NCBI GenBank assembly: GCA_020725025.1
Contig: DYFV01000007.1
Location: 43,804-107,803 of the forward strand
Origin: Azoarcus sp.
GTDB lineage: Bacteria > Pseudomonadota > Gammaproteobacteria > Burkholderiales > Rhodocyclaceae
DNA: 64,000 nucleotides
Reading direction: 5' to 3'
The translations under genes were made by a program, and so were the position numbers. Positions 1 to 9,001 of the stretch are shown here, piece after piece. Position 1 is the stretch's first letter, and each line of letters begins with the position of its first letter. A model generated the notes under the pieces. It saw nothing but the letters and a program-made list of their open reading frames with translations, ran no database searches and was not told where the DNA came from.

Positions 1-587
1 TCGAGCGCGGCTTCGCCGACTTCGTGTCCCGCTGCGTGAGCCCCGACATCCGGGTGTTCAGCATCCTGCGGCCCTTCCACGACCTGCAGCTCGCGCGTCT
101 CTTTGCCGGACACTCCACCTATCTGCCGCACTTCATCAGCTGCAACAACGGCATCCGGGCGGGGACGTGGTGCAAGGCCTGCCCGAAGTGCGCGTTCACC
201 GCGCTGGCGCTCTATCCCTTCCTGACGTCGGAGCAGGTTGCGCTGGTGTTCGGCGAGGACATCCTGCAGCGGCCCGTCATCCGCCGGCACATCCTGGATC
301 TGGTGAGGGGCGCAGTGCGGCCGTGGGAGTGCGTCGGCACCCGCGAAGAGTGCGCGCTGGCGCTCTCCCTGCTGCTCGCGCGAAACCCCGGCCTTCGGTT
401 TTCCGGCGAGCCCGGCCGCGCCGCCCTGGAGGAGGCCGTGGCCGGGGTCGACGCGGCGCGGCTCGAGGCCTCCATCCTCGCCGCGACGCACCCCGAGCAC
501 GCCATTCCCGCCCCGCTGGTGACCCGGCTCAACGCCAGTCTCGGCGCGCTCGGCGCGCCGCTCATCGCACCGGCGCCTGCTGCGTGA
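1..587 (+). CDS. Partial: C-terminal part of a MurL-like (UDP-MurNAc-L-Ala-L-Glu epimerase-type) protein
   Basis: The reading frame is already open at base 3 and runs to TGA at 585-587, so the gene starts outside the window; about 194 residues are visible. A Cys-rich segment, SCNNG followed by WCKACPKCAF, resembles the metal-binding C-terminal part of PP-loop ATP pyrophosphatases such as QueC. It also fits the C-terminus of MurL, which as I recall uses ATP to epimerise the terminal L-Glu of UDP-MurNAc-L-Ala-L-Glu in peptidoglycan precursor synthesis. The ATP-binding N-terminal half is not visible, so the assignment rests on the tail alone; another PP-loop family member of the surface-polysaccharide locus is possible. 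The last 26 bases overlap the convergent ATP-grasp gene. Confidence 0.55.
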   Translation, partial: ERGFADFVSRCVSPDIRVFSILRPFHDLQLARLFAGHSTYLPHFISCNNGIRAGTWCKACPKCAFTALALYPFLTSEQVALVFGEDILQRPVIRRHILDLVRGAVRPWECVGTREECALALSLLLARNPGLRFSGEPGRAALEEAVAGVDAARLEASILAATHPEHAIPAPLVTRLNASLGALGAPLIAPAPAA

Positions 588-1782
588 CCGGGGATGGGGC
601 GCCGAAGCCGCTGCTGTTCCCGCCCACCCTCAGGCCGGAGCGGGCGATGCCGTCGTGGGGGGCGAGTGCCCGGCCCAGCGGTCCCGCGAGCAATCCGCGG
701 TCGTGGGCGAGTTGCAGCGTTCGCAAGCGCGGATGGGTATTGGCCTCCATCACCAGCGGGCCTTCATCGGTCACCGCGACGTCCCAGCCGATGCAGCGCA
801 GATAGGGCATCTTCGCCGCCGCGTTGCGCGCCAGGGTGGCGATCTCGGGCCACCAGGGCAGGACGCGACCGGTGATCGCGACTCCGGTGGCAGGATGGGT
901 CCGCTGGTGCCGCGGCAGGTCACGTTCCAGGTAGGCGGCCAGTCCGAGCATCCCGCTTTCCGGGTCGATCGGCACCACCACGCCGCCGCCGGTGAAGTTG
1001 TCGGTGGGAAGCCGCCCGAAGCCCAACCGCAGCACCGCCGCGACGACGACCACGGCGGTGTCCTCGGCCAGTGTCAGGATGCGCACCGTGGGGCACACGG
1101 CGGGGACGATCTCGGCCATCTCGGGATGCGGACGCAGCAGGCGCTGGATGACGAAGCGCGCCGTGGGGCCGGCCGCCTCGATGTGCCTTACCACCGCCTC
1201 GAGCGCGATCGCCTCGCCGCCGGGCAGGCGGCGCCAGCTCGGTGTCTCGGTGACCCGCTCGCCCAGCGCGAGCGCACCTTCGCCTTCCGCGCCATCGGCC
1301 GGCTTGAGGAAGAGGTTGGCGCGTCCCGGCACGCTCAGGAAGCGGCGCAGGTCGACGCTGCTCGTCAGGCGCTGCCCCAGGCTGGGTGCGTTTCCCGGCG
1401 CGACGGTGGCGACGATCTCGGGCACGGGGATTTCCAGGGATCGGGCGAGGGTGTGGAACAGCACCTTGTCGCGCGCGAGGATGTCGTAGACCGGGGGGTT
1501 GAGCGGCCGGAAGTAGCGCGTCTTCTCGAACCAGCCGAGAAAGGCGCGCTTCTCGGCTGTTCCGAGCGAGCTCCGGTACAGGCCGTGGTGGTAGTAGTCC
1601 TCGGCAGTGACGGCGCTCGTCACGAGCAGCCGCGCCTGCTCGGCGATGCGCCGTGTGCGAGGCGGGAAGGCCGGGCCGGCGAAACGGCCGTGCCATTCCA
1701 GGTCGCGCAGCATCTGGCGCGCGAACCCCGCGCAGCGCCGGGCGAGGCGGGGCAGCAGGCGGACGTCGGACAGGATGGGCAT
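562..1782 (-). CDS. ATP-grasp protein of the sugar-transfer-associated type
   Basis: A 406-residue protein with ATP-grasp character: a phosphate-binding lysine region (NLFLKPADGAEGEG, near residue 160) and a late metal-binding strand (VMEANTHPRLRTLQ, near residue 355) with the Glu and Asn expected to hold Mg-ATP. Members of this subgroup (Pfam ATPgrasp_ST, as I recall) sit in exopolysaccharide loci and are predicted to form an acyl-phosphate and ligate it to an amine or hydroxyl; no substrate is known. The N-terminal 100 residues are basic and lack a signal peptide, so the protein should be cytoplasmic. It lies downstream of the asparagine-synthase-like gene on the same strand after about 130 bases with no other gene, which places it at the end of the exosortase-associated block. 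Confidence 0.75.
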   Translation of the reverse strand: MPILSDVRLLPRLARRCAGFARQMLRDLEWHGRFAGPAFPPRTRRIAEQARLLVTSAVTAEDYYHHGLYRSSLGTAEKRAFLGWFEKTRYFRPLNPPVYDILARDKVLFHTLARSLEIPVPEIVATVAPGNAPSLGQRLTSSVDLRRFLSVPGRANLFLKPADGAEGEGALALGERVTETPSWRRLPGGEAIALEAVVRHIEAAGPTARFVIQRLLRPHPEMAEIVPAVCPTVRILTLAEDTAVVVVAAVLRLGFGRLPTDNFTGGGVVVPIDPESGMLGLAAYLERDLPRHQRTHPATGVAITGRVLPWWPEIATLARNAAAKMPYLRCIGWDVAVTDEGPLVMEANTHPRLRTLQLAHDRGLLAGPLGRALAPHDGIARSGLRVGGNSSGFGAPSPVTQQAPVR

Positions 1783-1915
1783 GCTCGTGCTCCGCTGCGT
1801 CGCATGGGGGCGGATCCCGGGCCGTCCCGTAGGGCCGACCGGTTTCCGGCCAAGATCATGCGACGGCGGCCCCGCCGCCCGCCATCCCGGGATGCGGGTA
1901 ATCGCGCTGCCGGTT

Positions 1916-3727
1916 TCAGGCGACGGCTGCGCTCGTGGGGTGATGTGCCGCCAGCCAGTGCTCGAGCATCATCACGATCCACACCATCTCTCCGTAGTAG
2001 CCGGGATGGGCCGGCAGCAGCTCGGTGACGAGGCGCCGGAGGAAGTCTTCGCGCACGATGCCGCGTGCCCCGAAGGACTCGAGCGCCCGGGTGGACATCC
2101 TGCTCAGGCCCTCATGGCTGACGGCCCACACGCCGAACGGCAGGCCGAAGCCGTGCTTCTTCTTGGCGATGATCTCGGGCGGCAGGAAGTCCTTGAGCGC
2201 CTGCTTGAAGAACCAGCGCAGGGTGAGGCCCTTCAGCTTCCACTCGGGCGGCAGGCGCAGCGAGAAGTTCACCAGCGCGTCCGAGAGCAGCGGGAAGGCG
2301 ACTTCCACCTCCGCGAGCCGTGTCGCGCCGACCACCTTGGGCAGGTCGTTGTCGGCCAGGGTGTACTTCCAGTCGAAGGCCAGCATGCGGTTGATGAGGC
2401 TTCCCGCCTGCACCGACTGCCAGGTCTCGCGCTGCATCTGCGACGGGTGGCCGGCATCGACGGCGGCAAGGAAATCGGGCTCGAACACCTTGTCCAGGCC
2501 GAGACGCAGCAGCAGGTTGTACATCTCCGTGCGCTCGGGCAGGGGCACCCTGGCCTGCTCCACGTAGCTCGCGCCCTTGCGCAGCAGCGGCAGGCGGGAC
2601 AATGCGGGCAGGGCGAGGGCGGGCTCGATCACCCGGCGCGCGAGGCCCTGGGGCACCGCGTCGTACCAGCTGAACACCCTTTGCTTCGCATAGCGCGAAT
2701 TACCGCCGAAGAGCTCGTCGCCCCCGTCACCGGCGAGGAGGCGCTCGACGCCGTCCTCCCGGGCGCGGCGGGCGCAGATCCAGGCCGGGACCGCAGAGGA
2801 GTTGCCGAAGGGCTGATCGAAGTGCGTGGCCACGAGCGGGATGCCCTCGAGCAGGTCCTCCGGGGTCACGTAGTACTCGTGGTGCTCCGTACCGAAGTGC
2901 CGCGCCGCGATGCGCGCGTAAGCCATCTCGTCGTAGCCGCTGGCGTCGAAGCCGATCGAGTAGGTGCGGGCCGGCCTGCCCAGGACCTTGCACAGCATCC
3001 CCGAGACGGTGGAGCTGTCGGTGCCTCCGGACAGAAAGGCGCCCACGTCCCGGCCGGCGGCGTCCTCGGCCACCGAGCGCTCCACGATGTCCAGAAATTC
3101 GCGGCGCAACGCCTGGAAGTCGCCACCCGCCGGCTCTTCGAACGCCGGTTGCCAATACGGCTCGCTGCGGGCGCGCCCGCCCTCGAAGCGTAGCGCATGC
3201 GCCGCCGGCAGCCGCGCGATGCCCGCGAAGAGCGTCTCCGGGGCCGGGATCTGGTGGAAGAAGAGGTAATCGAAGAGCGCCTGCGGATTGATCGTGCGCC
3301 CGGCGATCGGCACGCAATCGGCCCGGTCGGAGAAGGCGAAGAGGCCTTCCGCGGCCGCGTGGCAAAGCGGCAGGACGCCGAAGCGGTCGACCGCCATCCA
3401 GCAGCGCCGCGCGCGGGTGTCGATCACCACCACCGAGAAGCGGCCGGATGCGCTTCGGGCCGCGCCGGCGCCGGTCTCGACCCAGGCGCGCAGCCAGGCC
3501 GAGGCCGCGCCCTGCTCGCGGGCGAGGCGGTCGAGGGCCGGATCGTTGAAGCGGGGGGTGCCCAGCGCCGCGCACAGGAGATCCGTCTCGTGCATGACCG
3601 AGACCCCCGTGCCGACCGCAAGCACGCCGCCCGTGAATCCGATCGGGGTGAGCCGCGCGTCGAGCTGCGGCGGCTCGGCTGGCGGCTGCCCGTCGGTGGT
3701 GAAATAGCCTTGAATTGCTGGAAGCAC
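1916..3727 (-). CDS. Asparagine-synthase-family amide synthetase with degenerate glutaminase domain
   Basis: The start is GTG at 3727, chosen because AAGGAGG lies 5 bases upstream (3733-3739); a longer open frame continues upstream but runs into the flippase gene. The product is 603 residues. The C-terminal synthetase half is intact: PP-loop SGGTDSS near residue 231 and GDGGDELFGG near residue 330. The N-terminal half keeps the late part of the glutaminase fold (GRFSVVVIDTR, VDRFGVLPL) but lacks the Cys-2 nucleophile of glutamine-dependent enzymes (MCGI), the HRGPD segment and the FNGEIYN segment. Such enzymes, like beta-lactam synthetase, can still adenylate a carboxylate but take the amine from another source. 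It follows the flippase by 19 bases. Amide formation on the polysaccharide or its precursor is an inference. Confidence 0.85.
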   Translation of the reverse strand: MLPAIQGYFTTDGQPPAEPPQLDARLTPIGFTGGVLAVGTGVSVMHETDLLCAALGTPRFNDPALDRLAREQGAASAWLRAWVETGAGAARSASGRFSVVVIDTRARRCWMAVDRFGVLPLCHAAAEGLFAFSDRADCVPIAGRTINPQALFDYLFFHQIPAPETLFAGIARLPAAHALRFEGGRARSEPYWQPAFEEPAGGDFQALRREFLDIVERSVAEDAAGRDVGAFLSGGTDSSTVSGMLCKVLGRPARTYSIGFDASGYDEMAYARIAARHFGTEHHEYYVTPEDLLEGIPLVATHFDQPFGNSSAVPAWICARRAREDGVERLLAGDGGDELFGGNSRYAKQRVFSWYDAVPQGLARRVIEPALALPALSRLPLLRKGASYVEQARVPLPERTEMYNLLLRLGLDKVFEPDFLAAVDAGHPSQMQRETWQSVQAGSLINRMLAFDWKYTLADNDLPKVVGATRLAEVEVAFPLLSDALVNFSLRLPPEWKLKGLTLRWFFKQALKDFLPPEIIAKKKHGFGLPFGVWAVSHEGLSRMSTRALESFGARGIVREDFLRRLVTELLPAHPGYYGEMVWIVMMLEHWLAAHHPTSAAVA

Positions 3728-3746
3728 GTCGACCTCCTTCTCTCTG

Positions 3747-5243
3747 TCAGGGTCCGCGGCGGTCGCCGCCGCGCCGCCGCGCCTCGGCGAGCTTGCCGAG
3801 CAGATAGGATTCGGCCCCCGCCGGGCGACCGGCGAGCTGCCATAGGAGCAGGATCGCAAGACCGTATGCGACAGCGCCCACCACGATCTTGACGGCGAGC
3901 AAGGCCACCGGCGGGAGCGCGGCAACCGCGGCCGCATGCACGCAAGCGCTCATCGCGACGACGGCGATGACCGGGCGTACCACCGAGGTCAGCACTTCGC
4001 GCAGGGTGAGGTCCTGCATCTGATGCAGGAGCAGACCGACGAAGATCGCGAAGCCCACGGCGGTGAGCGCGAGCCGCAGCCAGGCGATGCCGTAGGCCCC
4101 CGCCTCGGGGAAAACCGCGAAAACGCTCACGGCGAAAAGGCCCACCATCACCCAGGACATCGCTGCCAGCACGCGCACCTTGCCGAGGGTCATCAGCACG
4201 TAGGAGCCGCTGGTGGTGATGGCGCGCAGGAAGCCGAAGAAGGCGAAGATCTGGATGAAGGGCGTGACGCCCACCCATTTCTCCCCCAGCAGGACCCGCA
4301 CGAGCTCCGGCGCGACCAGCATCAGCCCGATCGCCGCCGGCATGGCCACCAGGGTCTGAACGCCCTGGGCCAGCAGGAAGAGCCGTTTGAGCTCGGCGAG
4401 GTTGTCCTTGGCGCGGGCGAAGGTGGGGAAGAGTACCCGGTTGAGCGGAGCGAGGAGCTCGGTGGTGGGCATGTTGGAGATCTCGCCCGCCAGGGTGTAT
4501 TCGCCCAGCACCGCGGCGTTCTCGCGTCCACCTACCACGAACTGGTGCAGCCTTCCCTGAAGATAGGTGCCGATGCTCTCCACCAGCACCCATTGGGAGA
4601 TGGCGAAGATCTCGCCGAACTTCTCGAGGGTCAGCCGCGGCCGCATCGGATGCATGCGGTAGCTCAGGAGCACGCCGAAGGCACGTCCCACGAGCGCGCC
4701 GATCACCATGGCCCAGTAGGACTGGAGCAGCCACGCCGCAGTCACCGTGGCGATGAAGCCGGCCATGCGTTTTGCGAACAGGAAGCGGAAGTCCTGGCCG
4801 AATCGCATCTCTTTCTGGAAGGCGATGACGCCGACGTTCTCGAACCCCTGCAGCAGGAAGGAAAGCGCCATCACCTGTATGACGAGGGTGACTCGGGGCT
4901 CGTTGAAGTACTGCGCCGCCAGGGGGGCTGCCAGGACCACCAAGGCGGCGGCGAAGCCGGACTGCATGAGCCGGATGGTCCAGGCGGTGTCGTAGTGCGC
5001 CTGGGTCGCGTGCGGATTGCGGATCAGGGCGATGTGCACGCCCAGATCGAGCAGCACGTCGGCGAGCGCGATCACCAGCGAGCCCATGGCGACGATGCCG
5101 AAGTCGGCCGGCACCAGCAGGCGCGCCAGGATCAGCGTGCTGACGAAGCCGATCAGCCGGTCGGTCCAGCGCATCGTCACGGTCAGGAAGGCGCTGCGGA
5201 CGACGCTGGTCTGCTGACGGCTCAATTCGCTCGAGGGGGTCAC
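3747..5243 (-). CDS. Wzx/WzxC-like oligosaccharide flippase
   Basis: A 498-residue polytopic inner-membrane protein with about 12-14 hydrophobic segments spread over its full length, starting RWTDRLIGFVSTLILARLL, which is typical of the polysaccharide-synthesis (MOP/PST) exporter family. It should flip lipid-linked repeat units across the inner membrane for Wzy-type polymerisation. The conserved N-terminal LVPADFGIVAMGS and the central LNRVLFPTFARAKDN segments match WzxC-type proteins. It has a basic C-terminal tail rich in Arg and Gly. It lies between the decarboxylase and the asparagine-synthase-like gene on the same strand with short gaps, so it is probably co-transcribed with them. Sugar specificity cannot be read from the sequence. 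Confidence 0.9.
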   Translation of the reverse strand: MTPSSELSRQQTSVVRSAFLTVTMRWTDRLIGFVSTLILARLLVPADFGIVAMGSLVIALADVLLDLGVHIALIRNPHATQAHYDTAWTIRLMQSGFAAALVVLAAPLAAQYFNEPRVTLVIQVMALSFLLQGFENVGVIAFQKEMRFGQDFRFLFAKRMAGFIATVTAAWLLQSYWAMVIGALVGRAFGVLLSYRMHPMRPRLTLEKFGEIFAISQWVLVESIGTYLQGRLHQFVVGGRENAAVLGEYTLAGEISNMPTTELLAPLNRVLFPTFARAKDNLAELKRLFLLAQGVQTLVAMPAAIGLMLVAPELVRVLLGEKWVGVTPFIQIFAFFGFLRAITTSGSYVLMTLGKVRVLAAMSWVMVGLFAVSVFAVFPEAGAYGIAWLRLALTAVGFAIFVGLLLHQMQDLTLREVLTSVVRPVIAVVAMSACVHAAAVAALPPVALLAVKIVVGAVAYGLAILLLWQLAGRPAGAESYLLGKLAEARRRGGDRRGP

Positions 5244-5286
5244 AGTGCCATGGGGAGGGGGCGGGACGAAACGGAGGTCGGCCGGT

Positions 5287-6531
5287 TCACACCAGCACTT
5301 CGGTCACCGGCGGATGGCCGAGAAAGGCCTGCGGGCTTGCACTCGCACCGTAAGCGCCGGACTGGAACACGACCACCAGGTCGCCCGGCCCGGCGGGGGC
5401 GAGGGTCATCCGGTCGGCCAGCAGGTCGAGCGGGGTGCACAGCGGCCCTACCGCGGAAGCCGATTCGCGCGCTGCATCGTCCATGCGATTGCCGATCGCG
5501 ACCGGGTAATTCTTGCGGAGCACCTGCCCGAAGTTGCCCGATGCAGCCAGGTGCTGGTGCAGGCCGCCGTCGGTGACGAGGAAGGGGTGGCCGCGGGAGA
5601 GCTTGCGGTCCAGCACGCGGCACACGTAGATCCCCGCCTCGCCCACCAGGTAGCGGCCGAGTTCGATGACCAGCTCGGCCTCAGGAAGGCGCGCGGCGGC
5701 CTCGGCCTGCAGCGCCGCGAGGTTGTCGCCGATCGGCCCGAGGTCGAGGCGCTCCTCGCCCGGGAAGTAGGGGATGCCGAAGCCGCCGCCGAGATTGAGG
5801 AAGCGCACCGGGGCAGGGGCCGACTCGGCCAGCCTCAGGGCGAGCTCGAAGCTCTTCCTCTGCGCCTCCACGATCGCTTCGGCGCGCAGGTTCTGCGAGC
5901 CGGCGAAGAGGTGGAAGCCCTCGAAGGCCAGCCCGGCGCGGCCGATCCCGGCCAGCAGTTCGGGGACCTCCTCGGCGTCCACGCCGAACTGCTTGGGGCC
6001 GCCGCCCATCTTCATGCCCGAGCTCTTCAGCTCGAAGTCCGGATTGACGCGCACCGCCACCCGGGCGGGCACGCCGAGCGCGTCCGAGGCCTGGGCGAGC
6101 AGCGGCAGTTCGCGCGCCGACTCGACGTTCACCAGGATGCCGGCCGCTACCGCCTGGGTGAGCTCCGCCGCCTGCTTGCCCGGGCCGGCGAAGCTCACAT
6201 GATGCGGGTCGGCGCCGGCGTCCAGCGCGATCTTGAGCTCGCCGGCGGAGGCCACGTCGATGCCGTCCACCAGGCGGGCCATGTGGGCCACCAGCGCCGG
6301 CATCGGGTTCGCCTTCATGGCGTAGTGGAGCATGATGCCGGACGGCAGCGCCCGGCGCAGCGCGTCCACGCGGGCTTCGAGCAGCCGCCGGTCGTAGGCA
6401 TAGAAGGGGGTGCGGCCCACCCGGGCAGCGAGCCGCGTGAGCGGGATGCCGCCCACCAGCAGCTCGCCGCCGGCGACCGGGAACTGATCCATGGCGGCGT
6501 GGCGGGGCGGCTGTTTCGCTTCGGTCGTCAT
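5287..6531 (-). CDS. Pyridoxal-dependent decarboxylase, exosortase A system-associated
   Basis: A 414-residue fold-type III PLP enzyme related to diaminopimelate/ornithine decarboxylases. The Schiff-base lysine is Lys-73 in HYAMKANPMPAL; the glycine-rich phosphate-binding loop is LNLGGGFGIPYFPGEE; a C-terminal SAVGPLCTPLD supplies the interface Cys typical of the family. It should decarboxylate an amino acid or amino-acyl derivative to an amine. The start is ATG at 6531, overlapping the stop of the acyl-CoA ligase by four bases (ATGA), which indicates translational coupling; an internal Met 13 codons later is an alternative. Longer upstream frames lie inside the ligase gene and are not used. 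Family members sit beside this ligase in exosortase A loci; the substrate is unknown. Confidence 0.92.
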   Translation of the reverse strand: MTTEAKQPPRHAAMDQFPVAGGELLVGGIPLTRLAARVGRTPFYAYDRRLLEARVDALRRALPSGIMLHYAMKANPMPALVAHMARLVDGIDVASAGELKIALDAGADPHHVSFAGPGKQAAELTQAVAAGILVNVESARELPLLAQASDALGVPARVAVRVNPDFELKSSGMKMGGGPKQFGVDAEEVPELLAGIGRAGLAFEGFHLFAGSQNLRAEAIVEAQRKSFELALRLAESAPAPVRFLNLGGGFGIPYFPGEERLDLGPIGDNLAALQAEAAARLPEAELVIELGRYLVGEAGIYVCRVLDRKLSRGHPFLVTDGGLHQHLAASGNFGQVLRKNYPVAIGNRMDDAARESASAVGPLCTPLDLLADRMTLAPAGPGDLVVVFQSGAYGASASPQAFLGHPPVTEVLV

Positions 6532-8129
6532 TGCTTGTGTTCGATCCTTTCCAGATACTCGGCGGAAAGCCGCCGGCGGTCGATCTTGCCGTTGGGGTTG
6601 CGCGGGAGGGGGCCCGGGAGGCCCTCGATCATCGCCGGCACCATGTAGGCCGGCATGTGGCGGCGACATTCCGCGAGCAGCGCCGCGGTGTCGAGCGCGC
6701 CGCCCTCCGGGGCGGTGGCGACCACGCAGATCGCCTGCCCGAGGGTGTCGTGGGGCACGCCGAACGCGGCGCATTCGCCCACCAGGCGCGTCGCATAGAT
6801 GATCTCCTCGACCTCGGTGGGGCTCACCCGGTAGCCCGAGGTCTTCATCATCTCGTCGCGCCGGCCGATGAAGTAGAGGAAGCCTTCCTCGTCCATGCGC
6901 ACCGTGTCGCCGGAGAACACCGCGATCTCGGGCAGCACCAGGCCGGCCTCGCGCCCGGGCGCGTGGGCAGGCAGCGGGCGGAAGCGCTCGGCGGTGCGCT
7001 CGGCGTCGTTCCAGTATCCCTGTGCCACCAGTGCGCCGCGCTGCACCAGCTCGCCCGGCTCGTTCGGTGCGCACGGGCTGCCATCCTCGCGCAGCACCAG
7101 CACCTCCGAGTTCGGGATGGCCTTGCCGATGGAGTCGGGACGGCGGTCCACCTCCTCGGGCGGCAGGTAGGTCGCGCGGAAGGCCTCGGTGAGGCCGTAC
7201 ATCAGGTAGGGGCGGGTGCGCGGCAGCTGCGCGCGCAGGCGGGTGAGCGTCTCGAGCGGCATGCGTCCGCCGGTGTTGGCGATGTAGCGCAGGTGCTCGG
7301 TGACCTGCTCGGGCCAGGGCAGCTGCGAGAGCTGGATCCACAGCGGCGGCACCGCGGTGAGGCCGGTCACGCGCTCGCGCACCATGGCGTTCAGCACGTC
7401 GCGTGGCAGCAGGTAGTTCAGCAGCACGACCCGCGCGCCGACATGGAAGGCCGTCGTGAGCTGCGAGAAGCCCGCATCGAAGGACAGCGGCAGGGCCGCC
7501 AGCAGCGTGTCCTCGGCCCGGTTCTCCAGATAGCTCGCCACGCTCTTGGCGCCGATCACCATGTTCCGGTGCGACAGCACCACGCCCTTCGGACGGCCGG
7601 TGCTCCCGGAGGTGTACAGGATGGCGGCGAGATCGGTGTCGATGATGCGCAAGGGCGCTCCGCCCCCTTCGAGGACTGCGTCCCAGGCGTGCACCGAAGC
7701 ACCGGACAGGCTCGGCAGCTCGGAGGAAGCGCCGGTGACGATCACGTGGCGCAGGTCGTGGCAGCCGGCGAGGGTCTCGCTCAGTGACGCGAGGCGCTCG
7801 GCCGAGGTGACGAGCACCCGCACGTTGCAGTCCTGCAGGATGTAGCCCACCTGCTCGGCCTTCAGGATCGGATTGACAGGGACGAAGGCGCCGCCCGCGG
7901 CGCTGGTGCCGAAGGCGGCGGTGACGAACTCGAAACGCTTGTCGAGGTAGAGCGCCACCCGCTCGCTGCGGGCGAGTCCCAGGCGCGCGAGTCCGCTTCC
8001 GAAGCGGGTGACGGAGGCTGCGAGCGTGGCGTAAGACAGGGTGTCGGCGCCGAAGGTGAGCGCAGGGGCTTCCGGCCTGCGCTCTGCCGAGGCGAGGATG
8101 AGCTGGTGCAGCAGGTAGGTGTCGTTCAT
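6528..8129 (-). CDS. Acyl-CoA ligase (AMP-forming), exosortase A-associated
   Basis: A 533-residue member of the ANL adenylation superfamily. The P-loop-like motif YTSGSTGRPKGVVLSH is at residues 172-186, the adenine-binding YGLTEA segment follows, then SGDTVRMDEEGFLYFIGR, and the C-terminal catalytic lysine is in NPNGKIDRRRL near residue 519. It should activate a carboxylate as the adenylate and load it on a thiol, either CoA or the stand-alone acyl carrier protein encoded divergently at 10387. It is the first gene of a coupled pair with the decarboxylase. Upstream, bases 8130-8304 have no gene; they contain a TAGACT hexamer about 45 bases before the start codon but no convincing -35. This family marks exosortase A polysaccharide loci; its true substrate is not established. 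Confidence 0.93.
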   Translation of the reverse strand: MNDTYLLHQLILASAERRPEAPALTFGADTLSYATLAASVTRFGSGLARLGLARSERVALYLDKRFEFVTAAFGTSAAGGAFVPVNPILKAEQVGYILQDCNVRVLVTSAERLASLSETLAGCHDLRHVIVTGASSELPSLSGASVHAWDAVLEGGGAPLRIIDTDLAAILYTSGSTGRPKGVVLSHRNMVIGAKSVASYLENRAEDTLLAALPLSFDAGFSQLTTAFHVGARVVLLNYLLPRDVLNAMVRERVTGLTAVPPLWIQLSQLPWPEQVTEHLRYIANTGGRMPLETLTRLRAQLPRTRPYLMYGLTEAFRATYLPPEEVDRRPDSIGKAIPNSEVLVLREDGSPCAPNEPGELVQRGALVAQGYWNDAERTAERFRPLPAHAPGREAGLVLPEIAVFSGDTVRMDEEGFLYFIGRRDEMMKTSGYRVSPTEVEEIIYATRLVGECAAFGVPHDTLGQAICVVATAPEGGALDTAALLAECRRHMPAYMVPAMIEGLPGPLPRNPNGKIDRRRLSAEYLERIEHKQ

Positions 8130-8304
8130 GGGCCGGATTTCTCTTTTCGGATGCCGGGCATCATGACGAGAGTCTAGCCCAGGGGCGGTGGCGGTTTCGA
8201 GAAAAAATCGTGACCGGCCGAAAACATAAGGGGGGCCGGGTATCCGGTGCCGCCGGCTTTCGGGGCGCCGGCAGCGTCCGCCGGGGGTGTTCGAGGCCGC
8301 ACGC

Positions 8305-8997
8305 CTATTCCGGCGGCGCGAGCCGCAGTACCGGCCGCGAGCGCGGCGACAGACTCAGGTGGAACCAGGGCGGCGCCCCGATGAAGGCGATCTGCACGGG
8401 GCCGACGCGCAGGAAGGTGGCGGTGTGCAGCGTGCGCAGGCCGAGGCGCGCATGGGAGGCGAGCGACTCCGGATTGAAGGCCGATATGCGCGACAGGCTC
8501 CAGCGCACGCCCTCGCCCGCGAGGTGTGTGTTGGCTGCGCCCCAAAGCCGAGCGAACGTGCGCCCGAGGCGGAAATCGGGTGCGACGAAGACGTCGAAAT
8601 CCCACGCGGTGAGTTCGGGACGCGTCATTTCGTAGCGGCAGCGCACCTCGTCCTCGTCGTAGGCGTCGCGTGCGAGCCACAGAAAACCCGCGAAGCGCTC
8701 GCCCGACTGGGCGGCGAAGCAGGTCGCGTTGCAGCGGAAGCGCCGCTCGATGATCCGGGGCGGACGGGGAAACTGCGCGACGAGCGGATCGTCCGGTGCG
8801 ACGATGCGAATGGGATTGCGCGCCGATGGCGGGCAGGCCGGCTTCGGATCGACGGGTATCGGCTGGGCGACCAGAACGTATCGGACGAGTCGCGCACGTC
8901 CGCGGCTGACGCGTTCCAGCGTGCGCGCGAAGACGTAGAGCAGGCCGTTTCCCCACCCCAGACGCGACGTGCTCGCCCGGACCTTGCCGATCGGCAT
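8305..8997 (-). CDS. GNAT-like acetyltransferase of the polysaccharide locus
   Basis: A 230-residue protein; ATG at 8997 is used because the glycosyltransferase stops 5 bases before it, although the frame is open further upstream. The second half looks like a GNAT fold: a strand with DVFVAPDFRLGRTFARLW (the acyl-CoA-binding region), a helix, then SLSRISAFNPESLASHARLG, similar to the N-x-x-S-x-x-x-H-x-x-L-G end of GNAT enzymes. The N-terminal 60 residues are basic and have no clear hydrophobic segment. It may acetylate a sugar amine or a precursor in the cytoplasm, but the sequence is too divergent for a substrate call. It is coupled to the glycosyltransferase upstream and separated from the ligase by 175 bases containing a GC-rich inverted repeat (8252-8272). 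Confidence 0.6.
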   Translation of the reverse strand: MPIGKVRASTSRLGWGNGLLYVFARTLERVSRGRARLVRYVLVAQPIPVDPKPACPPSARNPIRIVAPDDPLVAQFPRPPRIIERRFRCNATCFAAQSGERFAGFLWLARDAYDEDEVRCRYEMTRPELTAWDFDVFVAPDFRLGRTFARLWGAANTHLAGEGVRWSLSRISAFNPESLASHARLGLRTLHTATFLRVGPVQIAFIGAPPWFHLSLSPRSRPVLRLAPPE

Positions 8998-9001
8998 TTT
9001 C

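Noticed and set aside
3728..3937. A 70-codon upstream extension of the asparagine-synthase-like gene
   Set aside because: It overlaps the flippase gene, is not similar to the family, and a good ribosome-binding site marks GTG at 3727.
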